Assembly (NCBI RefSeq): GCF_017743865.1
Contig: NZ_JAGHRJ010000006.1
Span: 124,001 to 188,000 of the forward strand
Direction: 5' to 3'
DNA from: Labrenzia sp. R4_2
Lineage (GTDB): Bacteria; Pseudomonadota; Alphaproteobacteria; Rhizobiales; Stappiaceae
Length of the DNA: 64,000 bases
A model generated the notes under the pieces. That model ran no database searches. It was not told where the DNA came from and saw only the letters and a program-made list of their open reading frames with translations. The stretch's first letter is position 1; every line of letters starts with the position of its first letter. This document shows, piece after piece, positions 10,026 through 17,945 of this stretch. Made by a program: the position numbers and the translations under genes.

Positions 10026-10799
10026 CTAGCTTTGCGCCGCTTGCGTCTGTCTTTCCATGGCCATGCGATACCCCGCGGTGATCACCGAAATCCCAAGCAC
10101 GGTCACGATGATCTGCAACAACACATTCAAGATCATCACCTTGATCTGGATGAACAAGGCAGGCAGGCCGATCGAGACAACCGTAAGTGCCCACTGAAGC
10201 CCCATCGTTACAAGAACAAAGGGCAGGGACAGAACCACGATGGCCACCAACATCCGCCAACCAAGCCCTTTGCCGATCCGCAAGGCTGCGCCAAATCCGA
10301 TTGGCCGCTCGATCGCAGTCGCTGGCAGCACCAGATTAAGCCGCATCAAAAACGGCATGATGACGAGGGCAAAGCCCAAAACAAGCGCAATGATTGCCAC
10401 GCCAGATGCCGATTCCGACGGCATGAATGCGACAAAAACGAGAGGCAGGGAAACGGCGAACCCAAACAGGCCTATCAGAAGCATCCGCCAGATGAACTGG
10501 ACTTCGACTTTACCGAAGCGCAAATAAATATTGCCGACCCGTTCACCAAGAAGGCCAAACCGGTGCCACGCAACGGATATGGATGCCGACGAGATCAGCG
10601 CGACGAGAGTGCTCGTCATCAACAACAAGCCTGCAGCTGGTGGCAATGTTTCGGCATCGGCAGGAACACCGGCGGTCGCAGTCAGGATCAGGATTGAAAT
10701 CACGAACTGGATCAAAAACCAGGCTCCGCAGACCTTGAAGACTGTTTCCAGATGTCCAAAGACCAGTGATGCCGCATCACTCAGCAACCGTTTGAGCAT
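10026..10799 (-). CDS. Polytopic membrane protein, first of a tandem paralogous pair
   Basis: Unrecognised 257-residue protein with about six membrane segments. It opens with MLKRLLSDAASLVFGHLETVFK, which matches the start of its neighbour (LERSLSLAQHNIGTLFK). It also shares the LVLPAxAxxxP...GxGWxM motif and an upstream amphipathic segment. The ATG at 10799 is preferred over a GTG at 10814. It is 54 bases upstream of its paralogue on the same strand, so the two are probably co-expressed and may form a hetero-oligomer. Function unknown. Confidence 0.72.
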   Translation of the reverse strand: MLKRLLSDAASLVFGHLETVFKVCGAWFLIQFVISILILTATAGVPADAETLPPAAGLLLMTSTLVALISSASISVAWHRFGLLGERVGNIYLRFGKVEVQFIWRMLLIGLFGFAVSLPLVFVAFMPSESASGVAIIALVLGFALVIMPFLMRLNLVLPATAIERPIGFGAALRIGKGLGWRMLVAIVVLSLPFVLVTMGLQWALTVVSIGLPALFIQIKVMILNVLLQIIVTVLGISVITAGYRMAMERQTQAAQS

Positions 10800-10891
10800 T
10801 GTCGAACCCGCCACGTTACTATTGTTGGGACCAATGCCCCGCTAAAATCTCGCTTGTCATATGGGGCAAACGGCACGCGCGCAATGACAAC

Positions 10892-10939
10892 AAGGGCAAG
10901 TTCCACCTCCACGGAGCGCGCTGCCATTGCCCTTTTTTT
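10892..10939 (+). terminator. Terminator-like hairpin in the ispG leader (possible attenuator)
   Basis: AAGGGCAA (10892-10899) pairs with TTGCCCTT (10927-10934), and the stem runs straight into a T7 tract ending at 10939. The loop is 27 bases and has further pairing potential. No plus-strand gene ends upstream, so it would act inside the leader of ispG, whose ATG is 83 bases further on. A second GGGCAA at 10864-10869 could compete for the same TTGCCC. Confidence 0.5.
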
Positions 10940-11021
10940 GCAGACACCCTATTGATGCGCTGGAAAACCCAGGCACACTCCCACATATGGGACGCATGAA
11001 CGACAACCGGTTGGCCTTGCC

Positions 11022-12281
11022 ATGATTGATGATTTCGCAACTCCCCTGCCGCGCCGCAAATCAGTTGGGGTAAAAGTCGGCTCAGTGATGGTCGGAGGCG
11101 GCGCGCCGATCGTGGTTCAGTCTATGACCAACACGGATACCGCAGACGCGGATTCTACGGTCGCGCAGGTGTCGGCGCTCGCACGGGCAGGCTCGGAAGT
11201 CGTGCGGATCACTGTCGATCGTGCAGAAGCAGCCGCCCAGGTCCCGCATATCAAGGAACGTTTGGACCGGATTGGCGTGGACGTGCCTCTGGTGGGCGAC
11301 TTTCACTATATCGGCCACAAGCTCCTCACTGACTACCCAGACTGCGCTGCAGCTCTCGACAAATACCGGATCAACCCCGGCAACGTCGGCTTCAAGGCCA
11401 AGCGCGACACGCAGTTTTCCCAGATCATCGATATCGCGCAAAAGCACGACAAACCGGTGCGGATCGGCGTCAACTGGGGCTCGCTGGATCAAGAGCTTCT
11501 GACAAAGCTGATGGACGAAAACGCAGAAAGCGCTTCCCCCGTCTCGGCAAACGCCGTCATGCGTGAAGCCATTATCCAATCCGCGCTATTGTCTGCAGAA
11601 CGCGCAGAAAACCTTGGCATGGGCCGCAACAAGATCCTGTTGTCGGCCAAGGTCAGCCAGGTGCAGGACCTGATTGCCGTTTATGCCGACCTTGCCCGCC
11701 GCTGTGACTACGCCTTGCACCTGGGCCTGACGGAAGCGGGAATGGGAACCAAGGGCATCGTGTCCTCCGCAGCGTCGATGGGTATTTTGCTGCAACAAGG
11801 CATCGGCGACACGATCCGCGTGTCCCTGACACCAGAGCCGGGCGGTGACCGGACCCGTGAAGTCCAGGTAGCCCAGGAACTCCTGCAAGTCATGGGGTTC
11901 CGCGCATTTGTGCCGGTGGTGGCAGCTTGTCCGGGTTGCGGCCGCACGACCTCCACGGTCTTCCAGGAACTGGCGCAGGACATTCAGGACCACATTCGTG
12001 TGTCAATGCCGAAGTGGCGCGAACAGTATCCAGGCGTTGAAAGCCTGAACGTTGCCGTGATGGGCTGCATCGTGAATGGACCGGGCGAATCCAAGCACGC
12101 CGATATCGGCATTTCGCTCCCCGGAACAGGCGAAACACCCTCAGCGCCCGTTTTCATTGACGGCGAAAAGGCAACCACATTGCGTGGCGAGGGCATCGCG
12201 GATGAATTCAAGCAAATGGTGCTGGAATACATCGAAAAGCGCTATGGTGACGGCAAAACAACCAGCACCGATGCTGCCTAA
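11022..12281 (+). CDS. ispG: 4-hydroxy-3-methylbut-2-enyl diphosphate synthase (flavodoxin-type) IspG
   Basis: Penultimate enzyme of the non-mevalonate isoprenoid pathway, converting methylerythritol cyclodiphosphate to HMBPP with a [4Fe-4S] cluster. The 419-residue product has the family opening ([30 protein letters not shown] in spaced blocks) and the three cluster cysteines C303, C306 (ACPGCGRT) and C349 ([11 protein letters not shown]). The ATG at 11022 overlaps the stop of a nine-codon leader frame (10996-11025), which is probably incidental. pdxY follows 36 bases after the stop on the same strand. Confidence 0.96.
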   Translation: MIDDFATPLPRRKSVGVKVGSVMVGGGAPIVVQSMTNTDTADADSTVAQVSALARAGSEVVRITVDRAEAAAQVPHIKERLDRIGVDVPLVGDFHYIGHKLLTDYPDCAAALDKYRINPGNVGFKAKRDTQFSQIIDIAQKHDKPVRIGVNWGSLDQELLTKLMDENAESASPVSANAVMREAIIQSALLSAERAENLGMGRNKILLSAKVSQVQDLIAVYADLARRCDYALHLGLTEAGMGTKGIVSSAASMGILLQQGIGDTIRVSLTPEPGGDRTREVQVAQELLQVMGFRAFVPVVAACPGCGRTTSTVFQELAQDIQDHIRVSMPKWREQYPGVESLNVAVMGCIVNGPGESKHADIGISLPGTGETPSAPVFIDGEKATTLRGEGIADEFKQMVLEYIEKRYGDGKTTSTDAA

Positions 12282-12317
12282 CCGCCAATCCGGCGAACCC
12301 TCAATTGAAAGTCGCCT

Positions 12318-13220
12318 ATGACGCAGCCGCCTGCCGGATCTGAACCAGTGACAAAACCGATCCTTGTCATCACATCTCAAGTGGTACGCGGCGGCATATC
12401 CGGCCGCGGTCTGACGTTTGCACTGGAGCGGAACGGTCATGATGTCTGGTTCCTTCCCACCATCTTGCTGCCTTGGCACCCGGGACACGGCAAGGGAACG
12501 CGGATTGTCCCGCCAACCGTTGATTTTTCCGCAATCGCTTCCGATCTGGCAGGATCGGCGAAGCTCAGCGAGATCGGGGGTATCATCACCGGGTATCTCG
12601 GCAGCCCGGATCAGGCTCCGGTAATTGCGGATCTGATCAAGGCGGTCAAAACCGCCAACCCAGAAGCGCCTTATCTGTGCGATCCGGTCATAGGCGATCA
12701 CACATCTGCTTCGGGAGGCGGGCTCTACGTTCCTGAAGCAACTGCAGAAGCCATTCGGGATCATCTGGTTCCGCTGGCCGATATCGTCACCCCAAACAGT
12801 TTTGAACTTGGCTGGTTGACAGGCAGAGAGATCTCCAGCGAGCTGGAGGCTCTATCGGCGGCCCGGGATTTGGGCACCGAGCGCGTCCTGGTAACGTCGG
12901 CACCGGCCTTGCGCCGCAACGCGATCTCAAATCTGCTCGCCGGCCCGAGGGGCGCCGTTGCCGCTGAACATGCAGCAATTGCCAACCCGCCGCATGGTAC
13001 GGGTGATCTGATAGCCGGTCTGCTATTGATCAACCGGCTCGCTGGATTGGACGATGAGGAGGCCGTAAAGCGCGCTTCCGCCTCCGTTTTTGAGCTTGTC
13101 GCGCGCAGCGTCAAAAAAGGAGCGGATGAGCTCCTCTTTGCCGATGAACAGCAGTCCTTAGTCCGGGCGATGGCGCTGGTCACTTCCCGGCGTGTTATGG
13201 AAGCCAAAGCCCGTGCCTGA
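12318..13220 (+). CDS. pdxY: Pyridoxal kinase family protein
   Basis: Ribokinase-superfamily enzyme that phosphorylates pyridoxal in the vitamin B6 salvage route. The 300 residues include the N-terminal ITSQVVRGGISGRG substrate loop, the LCDPVIGD segment, VTPNSFELGWLTG, and the anion hole with catalytic Asp in HGTGD (about 226-230). The normal pyridoxal-kinase start is closer to VTKPILVITS; a GTG at 12348 is an alternative to the ATG at 12318. It overlaps the start of the DUF429 gene, which suggests translational coupling. Whether it prefers pyridoxal over a related vitamer cannot be read from sequence. Confidence 0.87.
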   Translation: MTQPPAGSEPVTKPILVITSQVVRGGISGRGLTFALERNGHDVWFLPTILLPWHPGHGKGTRIVPPTVDFSAIASDLAGSAKLSEIGGIITGYLGSPDQAPVIADLIKAVKTANPEAPYLCDPVIGDHTSASGGGLYVPEATAEAIRDHLVPLADIVTPNSFELGWLTGREISSELEALSAARDLGTERVLVTSAPALRRNAISNLLAGPRGAVAAEHAAIANPPHGTGDLIAGLLLINRLAGLDDEEAVKRASASVFELVARSVKKGADELLFADEQQSLVRAMALVTSRRVMEAKARA

Positions 13221-13950
13221 GAGCACCGGGACCTGGGTCGCCGGTGTTGACGGCTGCCGGGCCGGCTGGATCGCAGTTCTACGAAACTTGGGCGATCCCA
13301 AAGATCTCAAACGTCAGCTATTTGAACACTTTGCGGATCTTCTTTCCTATCGGCCCGAGTTGAAGATCATTGCGGTCGACATGCCGATCGGGCTACCGGA
13401 CCTCCTTGGACCAGATGGCAGGGGGGCTGAAAAGGCTGCTAGAAAGCACCTTGGACTGCGTCAGTCTTCAGTGTTTTCCGTGCCGTCGCGCGCTGCGGTC
13501 TACGAAGAGGATTACAGAGCGTCTTGTGAAACGTCGCTTAAAACCTCCAACCCACCCCGCAAGGTCTCAAAACAATGCTTTTATCTGTTCCCCAAAATCC
13601 GTGAAATCGACGGCCTGATGACGCCCGCGCTAGAAGAGCGGGTTCATGAAGTGCATCCGGAGCTCGCCTTTTGGCGTTTGAACGGAGAAGCCGAAATGAG
13701 CCTGCCAAAGAAGGTCAAGAGCCGCGCGAACCCGGAAGGTTTGGATCAGCGCCGTGACCTACTCGTCTCCAAAGGCCTGCCAAAACCCTTCCTGGATCAA
13801 AAGCCTCCAAGGGGGTGCGGCCGCGACGATCTCCTTGACGCGGCGGCCAACAGCCTGATTGCGGAGCGAATTTTCAACCGGCAGGCCGAACCGTTTCCTG
13901 AAAATTATCAGCGCGACGGCAAAGGTCTGCGCATGGCGATCTGGGCCTGA
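13192..13950 (+). CDS. DUF429 family protein (predicted RNase H-fold nuclease)
   Basis: The 252-residue product has the DUF429 signatures: VAGVDGCRAGW near the N-terminus, VDMPIGLP in the middle, VFSVPSRA, and CGRDDLLDAAANSL near the C-terminus. The spaced acidic residues (the first in VDG, the second in VDMP, a late Asp pair) fit an RNase H-like active site, but no activity is established for the family. The start is GTG at 13192, or a second in-frame GTG at 13213; both overlap the pdxY 3' end. It is followed by a 128-bp AT-rich gap before the nuclease fusion gene. Confidence 0.8.
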   Translation: MLWKPKPVPESTGTWVAGVDGCRAGWIAVLRNLGDPKDLKRQLFEHFADLLSYRPELKIIAVDMPIGLPDLLGPDGRGAEKAARKHLGLRQSSVFSVPSRAAVYEEDYRASCETSLKTSNPPRKVSKQCFYLFPKIREIDGLMTPALEERVHEVHPELAFWRLNGEAEMSLPKKVKSRANPEGLDQRRDLLVSKGLPKPFLDQKPPRGCGRDDLLDAAANSLIAERIFNRQAEPFPENYQRDGKGLRMAIWA

Positions 13951-14078
13951 CACAACCCTCGAATTCAATCAATGATTGCATTTCGTGACATTTTCAAAAT
14001 TCCTATATCTTAAGTTGATGGAAATTCGATTTCACGTTTAAATACCGGGTGAGTTCCTATGTTTTTTTGGAGTGAACC
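13951..14078 (+). promoter_or_regulatory. AT-rich upstream region of the nuclease fusion gene with a small palindrome
   Basis: The gap is clearly AT-richer than the flanking genes. It holds a perfect 6-bp inverted repeat CAATCA-A-TGATTG at 13966-13978, a possible operator, and a TATATC-type element near 14004. The SD of the next gene is GGAG about 7 bases before ATG 14079. No -35/-10 pair with standard spacing is convincing. Confidence 0.4.
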
Positions 14079-15896
14079 ATGGCCAAAAAACGGAAGACTG
14101 CAGGAAAATCCGACACAGAGTCCACTCAGCACATACTCCGCAAATTTATCAGAACGCGCGGCAGCGATTACCTTAACGATCCCAACGTCACATCCATCGG
14201 AATAGGCCGAAAAAACAACACCGGCGAAGTCAGTGTTGTGTTCACAGTTGGTCAGAAAGCAGAAGTGTCGGGGCTGGAAGCCCTGGGCACAAAGGAACTG
14301 CCAAAAACAATCGCCTTTGAAGGCATTACAATCCCGACCGATGTCGTGGAACGCGGGTTCAAACCGTCCTATCAGGTTATCAGTCCGGAGACCCAGTCCG
14401 TCCTGAAAACAAGACTCGATCCGGTTGTCCCGGGGGCAAGCGTTTCTCACGTGGATGGCACCGCGGGCACACTGGGCATGATCGTGTTCGACGACGAAAC
14501 CGGGGCTCCGTGCATTCTCTCCAACTGGCACGTACTTCACGGACCCACGGGCGAGATAGGAGACCCGATCGTTCAGCCCGGGCCGCATGACGACAACAAC
14601 ATCGCAGACAACTATTGTGGCAACTTGGAAAGGAGTCATCTTGGGATCGCGGGCGATTGCGCCATCTCCCGCCTGCGGGACCGCGAATTTGATCCAGAGA
14701 TCCATAACCTCGGCGTTGCACCGCAGAGAATGGCAGAGGTTGAGCTCGACGACAAAGTCGTCAAGACAGGGCGGACAACCAATACGACCCACGGAATAGT
14801 CAGACGGATCGACGTCATCGCAAAAATTAATTACGGCAGTCATGTGGGCGAAAAAGCAATCGGCTGTTTTGAGATCGCACCGGACCCCAAGAAACCCGCA
14901 CCGAACAACGAGATCAGCATGGGCGGCGACAACCCGGACGAACATGCGCTTGCCTGTTACCCAGCCTCCGCCATGAACAAGCTCAGGTTCTCTCTGACGC
15001 CTCCGGAAACAAATCTCGTTCCAGGTGATACGGCCGAAGCCTTTGGAGCTCGCTCTGGTTACGATACCGACTTCCTTGGCTTCCATGCTCCAATGCCCGG
15101 CATGTCGACCGCCATCAAACGGGACGCGGTGAATTTTGGCCGCAAGCAGACAATCCCCTATACCCACTTTTCCGTATGCCTGAGCGCCAAACGGCGCATG
15201 GCCCGCTTTGTGGCGTGGAACGTTGACGGTGCGCGAAAAGTGACCTTGGGCAGCCACAGTTTCAAGGAAGATCCGAGAATCGAGAGTGGTCTGCAGTGGA
15301 ACAACAGTCTTTATGAAGACAACAAGCTGGATCGCGGGCACATCGCGCGAAGGGCTGATTTGGCCTGGGGGCCGGTGCCAGAAGCACGCCAGGCCAACAA
15401 GGATTCCTACTACTACACAAACATTGCCCCGCAACACGAGCGCTATAATCGGTCCAGCCTTGGCGGGCTCTGGGGACGCCTTGAAAACATAATCCTGGAA
15501 CAGGCTGCCGATCAGGACATTCGTGTGTCGGTGATCTCAGGTCCCGTCTTTTCGGACGCGGACATCGAGTACCGTGGCGCCCGGATTCCGCGGGATTATT
15601 GGAAACTGGTCGCCTATCGCGGTGCCGATGGCAACCCGACAGCCGCCTGCTTCGTGCTTTCCCAGAACGACCTGCTGAGTGATCTGGAAACGCTCGACTT
15701 CGATCCATTCCGGTTGTTCCAGATTTCTGTTCATGAGCTGGAAATCCGGACAGGACTTGGCTTTGATGCATATGCGGACGCGGATATCACCCAAAACGAG
15801 GCGCTTCTTTCGACTTTGAGTGTTGAAAGCCTTGGAGGGGAGACGATCAAGACCAAGGTCCGCGAAATAACGAGCGCAACCCAAATCGCTATCTAG
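14079..15896 (+). CDS. Trypsin-like domain fused to a DNA/RNA non-specific endonuclease; protease nucleophile missing
   Basis: A 605-residue two-domain protein. Residues about 120-310 look like a chymotrypsin-fold peptidase: CILSNWHVL gives His151 and GDCAISRL gives Asp193. Where the nucleophile GDSGS should be (after EIS), the sequence is MGGDNPDEHALAC, so residue 285 is Asn and the expected Ser plus the following strands are absent. Residues about 365-570 are a beta-beta-alpha-metal nuclease of the NucA/EndoG type: DRGH at 418-421 with general base His421, TNIAPQ at 447-452, metal ligand Asn457, and WGRLE with Glu469. All nuclease residues are present. Residues 1-115 resemble no domain I know. 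There is no signal peptide or membrane segment. The gene has its own SD and stands alone between a DUF429 gene and the que operon. Trypsin-nuclease pairings are known from bacterial conflict systems; a defence or cell-suicide role is inference. Confidence 0.85.
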   Translation: MAKKRKTAGKSDTESTQHILRKFIRTRGSDYLNDPNVTSIGIGRKNNTGEVSVVFTVGQKAEVSGLEALGTKELPKTIAFEGITIPTDVVERGFKPSYQVISPETQSVLKTRLDPVVPGASVSHVDGTAGTLGMIVFDDETGAPCILSNWHVLHGPTGEIGDPIVQPGPHDDNNIADNYCGNLERSHLGIAGDCAISRLRDREFDPEIHNLGVAPQRMAEVELDDKVVKTGRTTNTTHGIVRRIDVIAKINYGSHVGEKAIGCFEIAPDPKKPAPNNEISMGGDNPDEHALACYPASAMNKLRFSLTPPETNLVPGDTAEAFGARSGYDTDFLGFHAPMPGMSTAIKRDAVNFGRKQTIPYTHFSVCLSAKRRMARFVAWNVDGARKVTLGSHSFKEDPRIESGLQWNNSLYEDNKLDRGHIARRADLAWGPVPEARQANKDSYYYTNIAPQHERYNRSSLGGLWGRLENIILEQAADQDIRVSVISGPVFSDADIEYRGARIPRDYWKLVAYRGADGNPTAACFVLSQNDLLSDLETLDFDPFRLFQISVHELEIRTGLGFDAYADADITQNEALLSTLSVESLGGETIKTKVREITSATQIAI

Positions 15897-15930
15897 GGTC
15901 AGGACCTCTTCGCGGTCGTCCGAAATTGTC

Positions 15931-15985
15931 GGACCGGATTACTGATTGGGCGTTCTAACCAGAATGAACCAATAGTACCCGGTCC
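15931..15985. terminator. Long imperfect hairpin downstream of the nuclease gene
   Basis: Four stacked arms pair in order: GGACCGG (15931-15937) with CCGGTCC (15979-15985); TACT (15940-15943) with AGTA (15974-15977); ATTGG (15945-15949) with CCAAT (15969-15973); and TTCT (15953-15956) with AGAA (15961-15964) around an AACC tetraloop. That gives 20 base pairs in 55 bases. AGTTTTGTT follows on the plus strand, so a terminator for the nuclease gene is likely; a small palindromic repeat element is the alternative. Confidence 0.6.
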
Positions 15986-16150
15986 AGTTTTGTTGGCATC
16001 TCAACAGGTGTCAGATTCAAAGCCTCTTCCCTTTTTGCGCAAGCCTGTTATAAGGCGCGCCGCTTGCTTCAAAGGCAGGCCACCGGTCGCAGCCTACCCG
16101 GTGACGGGCGTTTCAACGAACGTCCACAGCGAAAACAAGGGACCAATACG

Positions 16151-16840
16151 TTGAAAACACTTGTCATCTGTTCCGGCGGAATGGATTCCGTCACCCTTGC
16201 GCACAAAATCGCGCAAGAAAACGAGCTGATCGGCCTGATCTCCTTCGACTATGGCCAGCGCCACAAGAGGGAGCTGAATTATGCCAAAGCCTGTGCCGAT
16301 GCGCTTAACACTGAGCACATCCTGATCGACATCACGAACATCGGCCGCCAGCTGACCGGCTCGGCATTGACCGATAACATTGATGTGCCCGACGGCCACT
16401 ATGCCGAAGACACCATGAAGATCACCGTGGTGCCCAACCGTAACGCGATCATGCTGACCATCGCCTATGGAATTGCGTCTGCTCGAGGCGCCGAGGCCGT
16501 CGCAACGGCTGTTCATGGCGGCGATCATTTTATCTATCCGGATTGCCGGCCCGCCTTCACCGAGAGCTTTGAAGAAATGCAGCGCCATGCTTTGGAAGGC
16601 ATGGGCGAGATCAAGCTCCACACGCCGTATGTGCGTGTCAGCAAAGCCGATATCGCAGCCGAGGGCGCAAATCTGGGCGTGGACCACACCAAATCGTGGT
16701 CTTGCTACAAAGGCGGTGAGATCCATTGCGGACGCTGTGGCACCTGTGTCGAGCGGCGGGAAGCCTTCCACCTGGCTGGCGTCAAAGATCCGACAATCTA
16801 TGCCGACCCCGACTTCTGGAAAGGGGCCTGCAATGTATAG
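16151..16840 (+). CDS. queC: 7-cyano-7-deazaguanine synthase QueC
   Basis: Converts 7-carboxy-7-deazaguanine to preQ0 using ATP and ammonia, on the queuosine pathway. The 229 residues match the E. coli size. The PP-loop SGGMDS is at 8-13, and the C-terminal zinc site is built from CYKGGEIHCGRCGTC. The frame is open from 16064, but the TTG at 16151 is chosen: AAGGGA lies about 8 bases upstream and the protein then starts KTLVICSGG as in the family. The 3' end overlaps queD by 8 bases. Confidence 0.95.
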   Translation: MKTLVICSGGMDSVTLAHKIAQENELIGLISFDYGQRHKRELNYAKACADALNTEHILIDITNIGRQLTGSALTDNIDVPDGHYAEDTMKITVVPNRNAIMLTIAYGIASARGAEAVATAVHGGDHFIYPDCRPAFTESFEEMQRHALEGMGEIKLHTPYVRVSKADIAAEGANLGVDHTKSWSCYKGGEIHCGRCGTCVERREAFHLAGVKDPTIYADPDFWKGACNV

Positions 16841-17219
16841 GATCACCAAGGAATTCCATTTCTCCGCATCGCATCAGCTGATCGGGCTTCCGGATGATCA
16901 TCCCTGCGCCCGGTTTCACGGCCACAACTACGTGGTCGAGGTCGAGCTGGCGTCCTCTGAGCTCAATCAAATCGGTTTCGTCCGGGACTACAATGAGCTG
17001 AAATCCCTGAAGACCTATATCGACGACACACTCGATCACCGGCATCTCAACGATGTTCTTGGCGATGACTGTGTCACTGCGGAGCGTCTCGCCAAGCATC
17101 TTTTCGACTGGTGCGTGGAAAAATGGCCAGAGACGACAGCTGTCCGGGTCAAGGAAACACCCAAAACATGCGCTGAGTACCGGCCGCTGACCTATACCCC
17201 GGTGGAGGCCCGCCAATGA
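16833..17219 (+). CDS. queD: 6-carboxytetrahydropterin synthase QueD
   Basis: Second committed step of the queuosine pathway: turns 7,8-dihydroneopterin triphosphate into 6-carboxy-5,6,7,8-tetrahydropterin. At 128 residues it is a complete small PTPS-fold enzyme. Zinc ligands are His14 (FSASHQL) and His29/His31 (RFHGHNY), the catalytic Cys is Cys25 (HPCARF), and the DHRHLND segment supplies the second catalytic His/Asp. The real start is ATG 16833 inside the queC end; a much longer open frame to 16467 is antisense to nothing and is only a queC shadow. Its stop overlaps the queE start as ATGA. Confidence 0.95.
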   Translation: MYRITKEFHFSASHQLIGLPDDHPCARFHGHNYVVEVELASSELNQIGFVRDYNELKSLKTYIDDTLDHRHLNDVLGDDCVTAERLAKHLFDWCVEKWPETTAVRVKETPKTCAEYRPLTYTPVEARQ

Positions 17220-17944
17220 GCATTGGACAAATTCGGGTCAATGAAATTTTCGGACCAACGATCCAGGGTGAAGGTGCTCTGATTGGTCAGCCGACAATAT
17301 TTGTGCGCACAGGCGGTTGCGATTACCGCTGCAGCTGGTGCGATACACTGCATGCCGTCGACAGCGCCTACCGGGACGACTGGCACCCGATGACGCCGCA
17401 GGCAATCCTGATGCAGATCGAAATCCTCAGCGGCGGCAAGCCTTTGATGGTCTCGCTGTCCGGGGGCAATCCGGCGATCCAGCCACTTGGATCTTTAATC
17501 GAGCTCGGCAGGCGGGAAGGCTATCGTTTTGCCCTGGAAACACAGGGGAGCATCGCCAAGGACTGGTTTGCGGCACTCGATGTCCTGACGTTGAGCCCCA
17601 AGCCGCCCTCCAGCTGCATGGACACGGATTGGCAAAAACTCGCGGAATGTGTCGAGGCGGCAGGAGCAGAGACCCAGACAGTCTTGAAAACCGTGATCTT
17701 CGATGACGCGGACTACGACTACGCCAAGGATCTTGCTGCGCGCTACCCGGAGCTGCCGCTTTATCTGCAGCCGGGCAACCACACGCCGCCATCGCCTGCC
17801 GCAGCAGATGCTCCGATCGACATGCCCGGCATCATGGACCGGATGCGCTGGCTGGTGGACAAAGTGGCTGGTGACCGGTGGTACACCCCGACGGTCCTGC
17901 CGCAGCTGCATACCCTGATCTGGGGCAACTTGAGAGGCGTTTGA
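17216..17944 (+). CDS. queE: 7-carboxy-7-deazaguanine synthase QueE (radical SAM)
   Basis: Radical SAM enzyme that rearranges 6-carboxytetrahydropterin to 7-carboxy-7-deazaguanine. The cluster motif is CDYRCSWC, with Cys35, Cys39 and Cys42 (CX3CX2C spacing as usual for QueE). The N-terminus [16 protein letters not shown] is the family signature, and LSGGNPAIQ is the glycine-rich SAM segment. The 242 residues form a complete protein. The start ATG overlaps the queD stop by four bases and queF begins one base after its stop, so translation is coupled along the operon. Confidence 0.95.
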   Translation: MSIGQIRVNEIFGPTIQGEGALIGQPTIFVRTGGCDYRCSWCDTLHAVDSAYRDDWHPMTPQAILMQIEILSGGKPLMVSLSGGNPAIQPLGSLIELGRREGYRFALETQGSIAKDWFAALDVLTLSPKPPSSCMDTDWQKLAECVEAAGAETQTVLKTVIFDDADYDYAKDLAARYPELPLYLQPGNHTPPSPAAADAPIDMPGIMDRMRWLVDKVAGDRWYTPTVLPQLHTLIWGNLRGV

Positions 17945-17945
17945 G

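Noticed and set aside
10996..11025. Nine-codon leader frame overlapping the ispG start
   Set aside because: Too short and without regulatory residue pattern; the ATGA-type overlap is probably chance, although it lies in an unusual leader.
14010..15437. 475-codon open frame antisense to the nuclease fusion gene
   Set aside because: Its translation is Cys/His/Arg-rich without any domain pattern, and the plus frame has clear catalytic motifs. It is a shadow of the real gene.
16064..16150. Longer queC start and a possible preQ1 riboswitch
   Set aside because: The added N-terminus is not homologous, and no preQ1 riboswitch consensus is visible; only a small GGGCGTT/AACGTCC hairpin lies near 16105.
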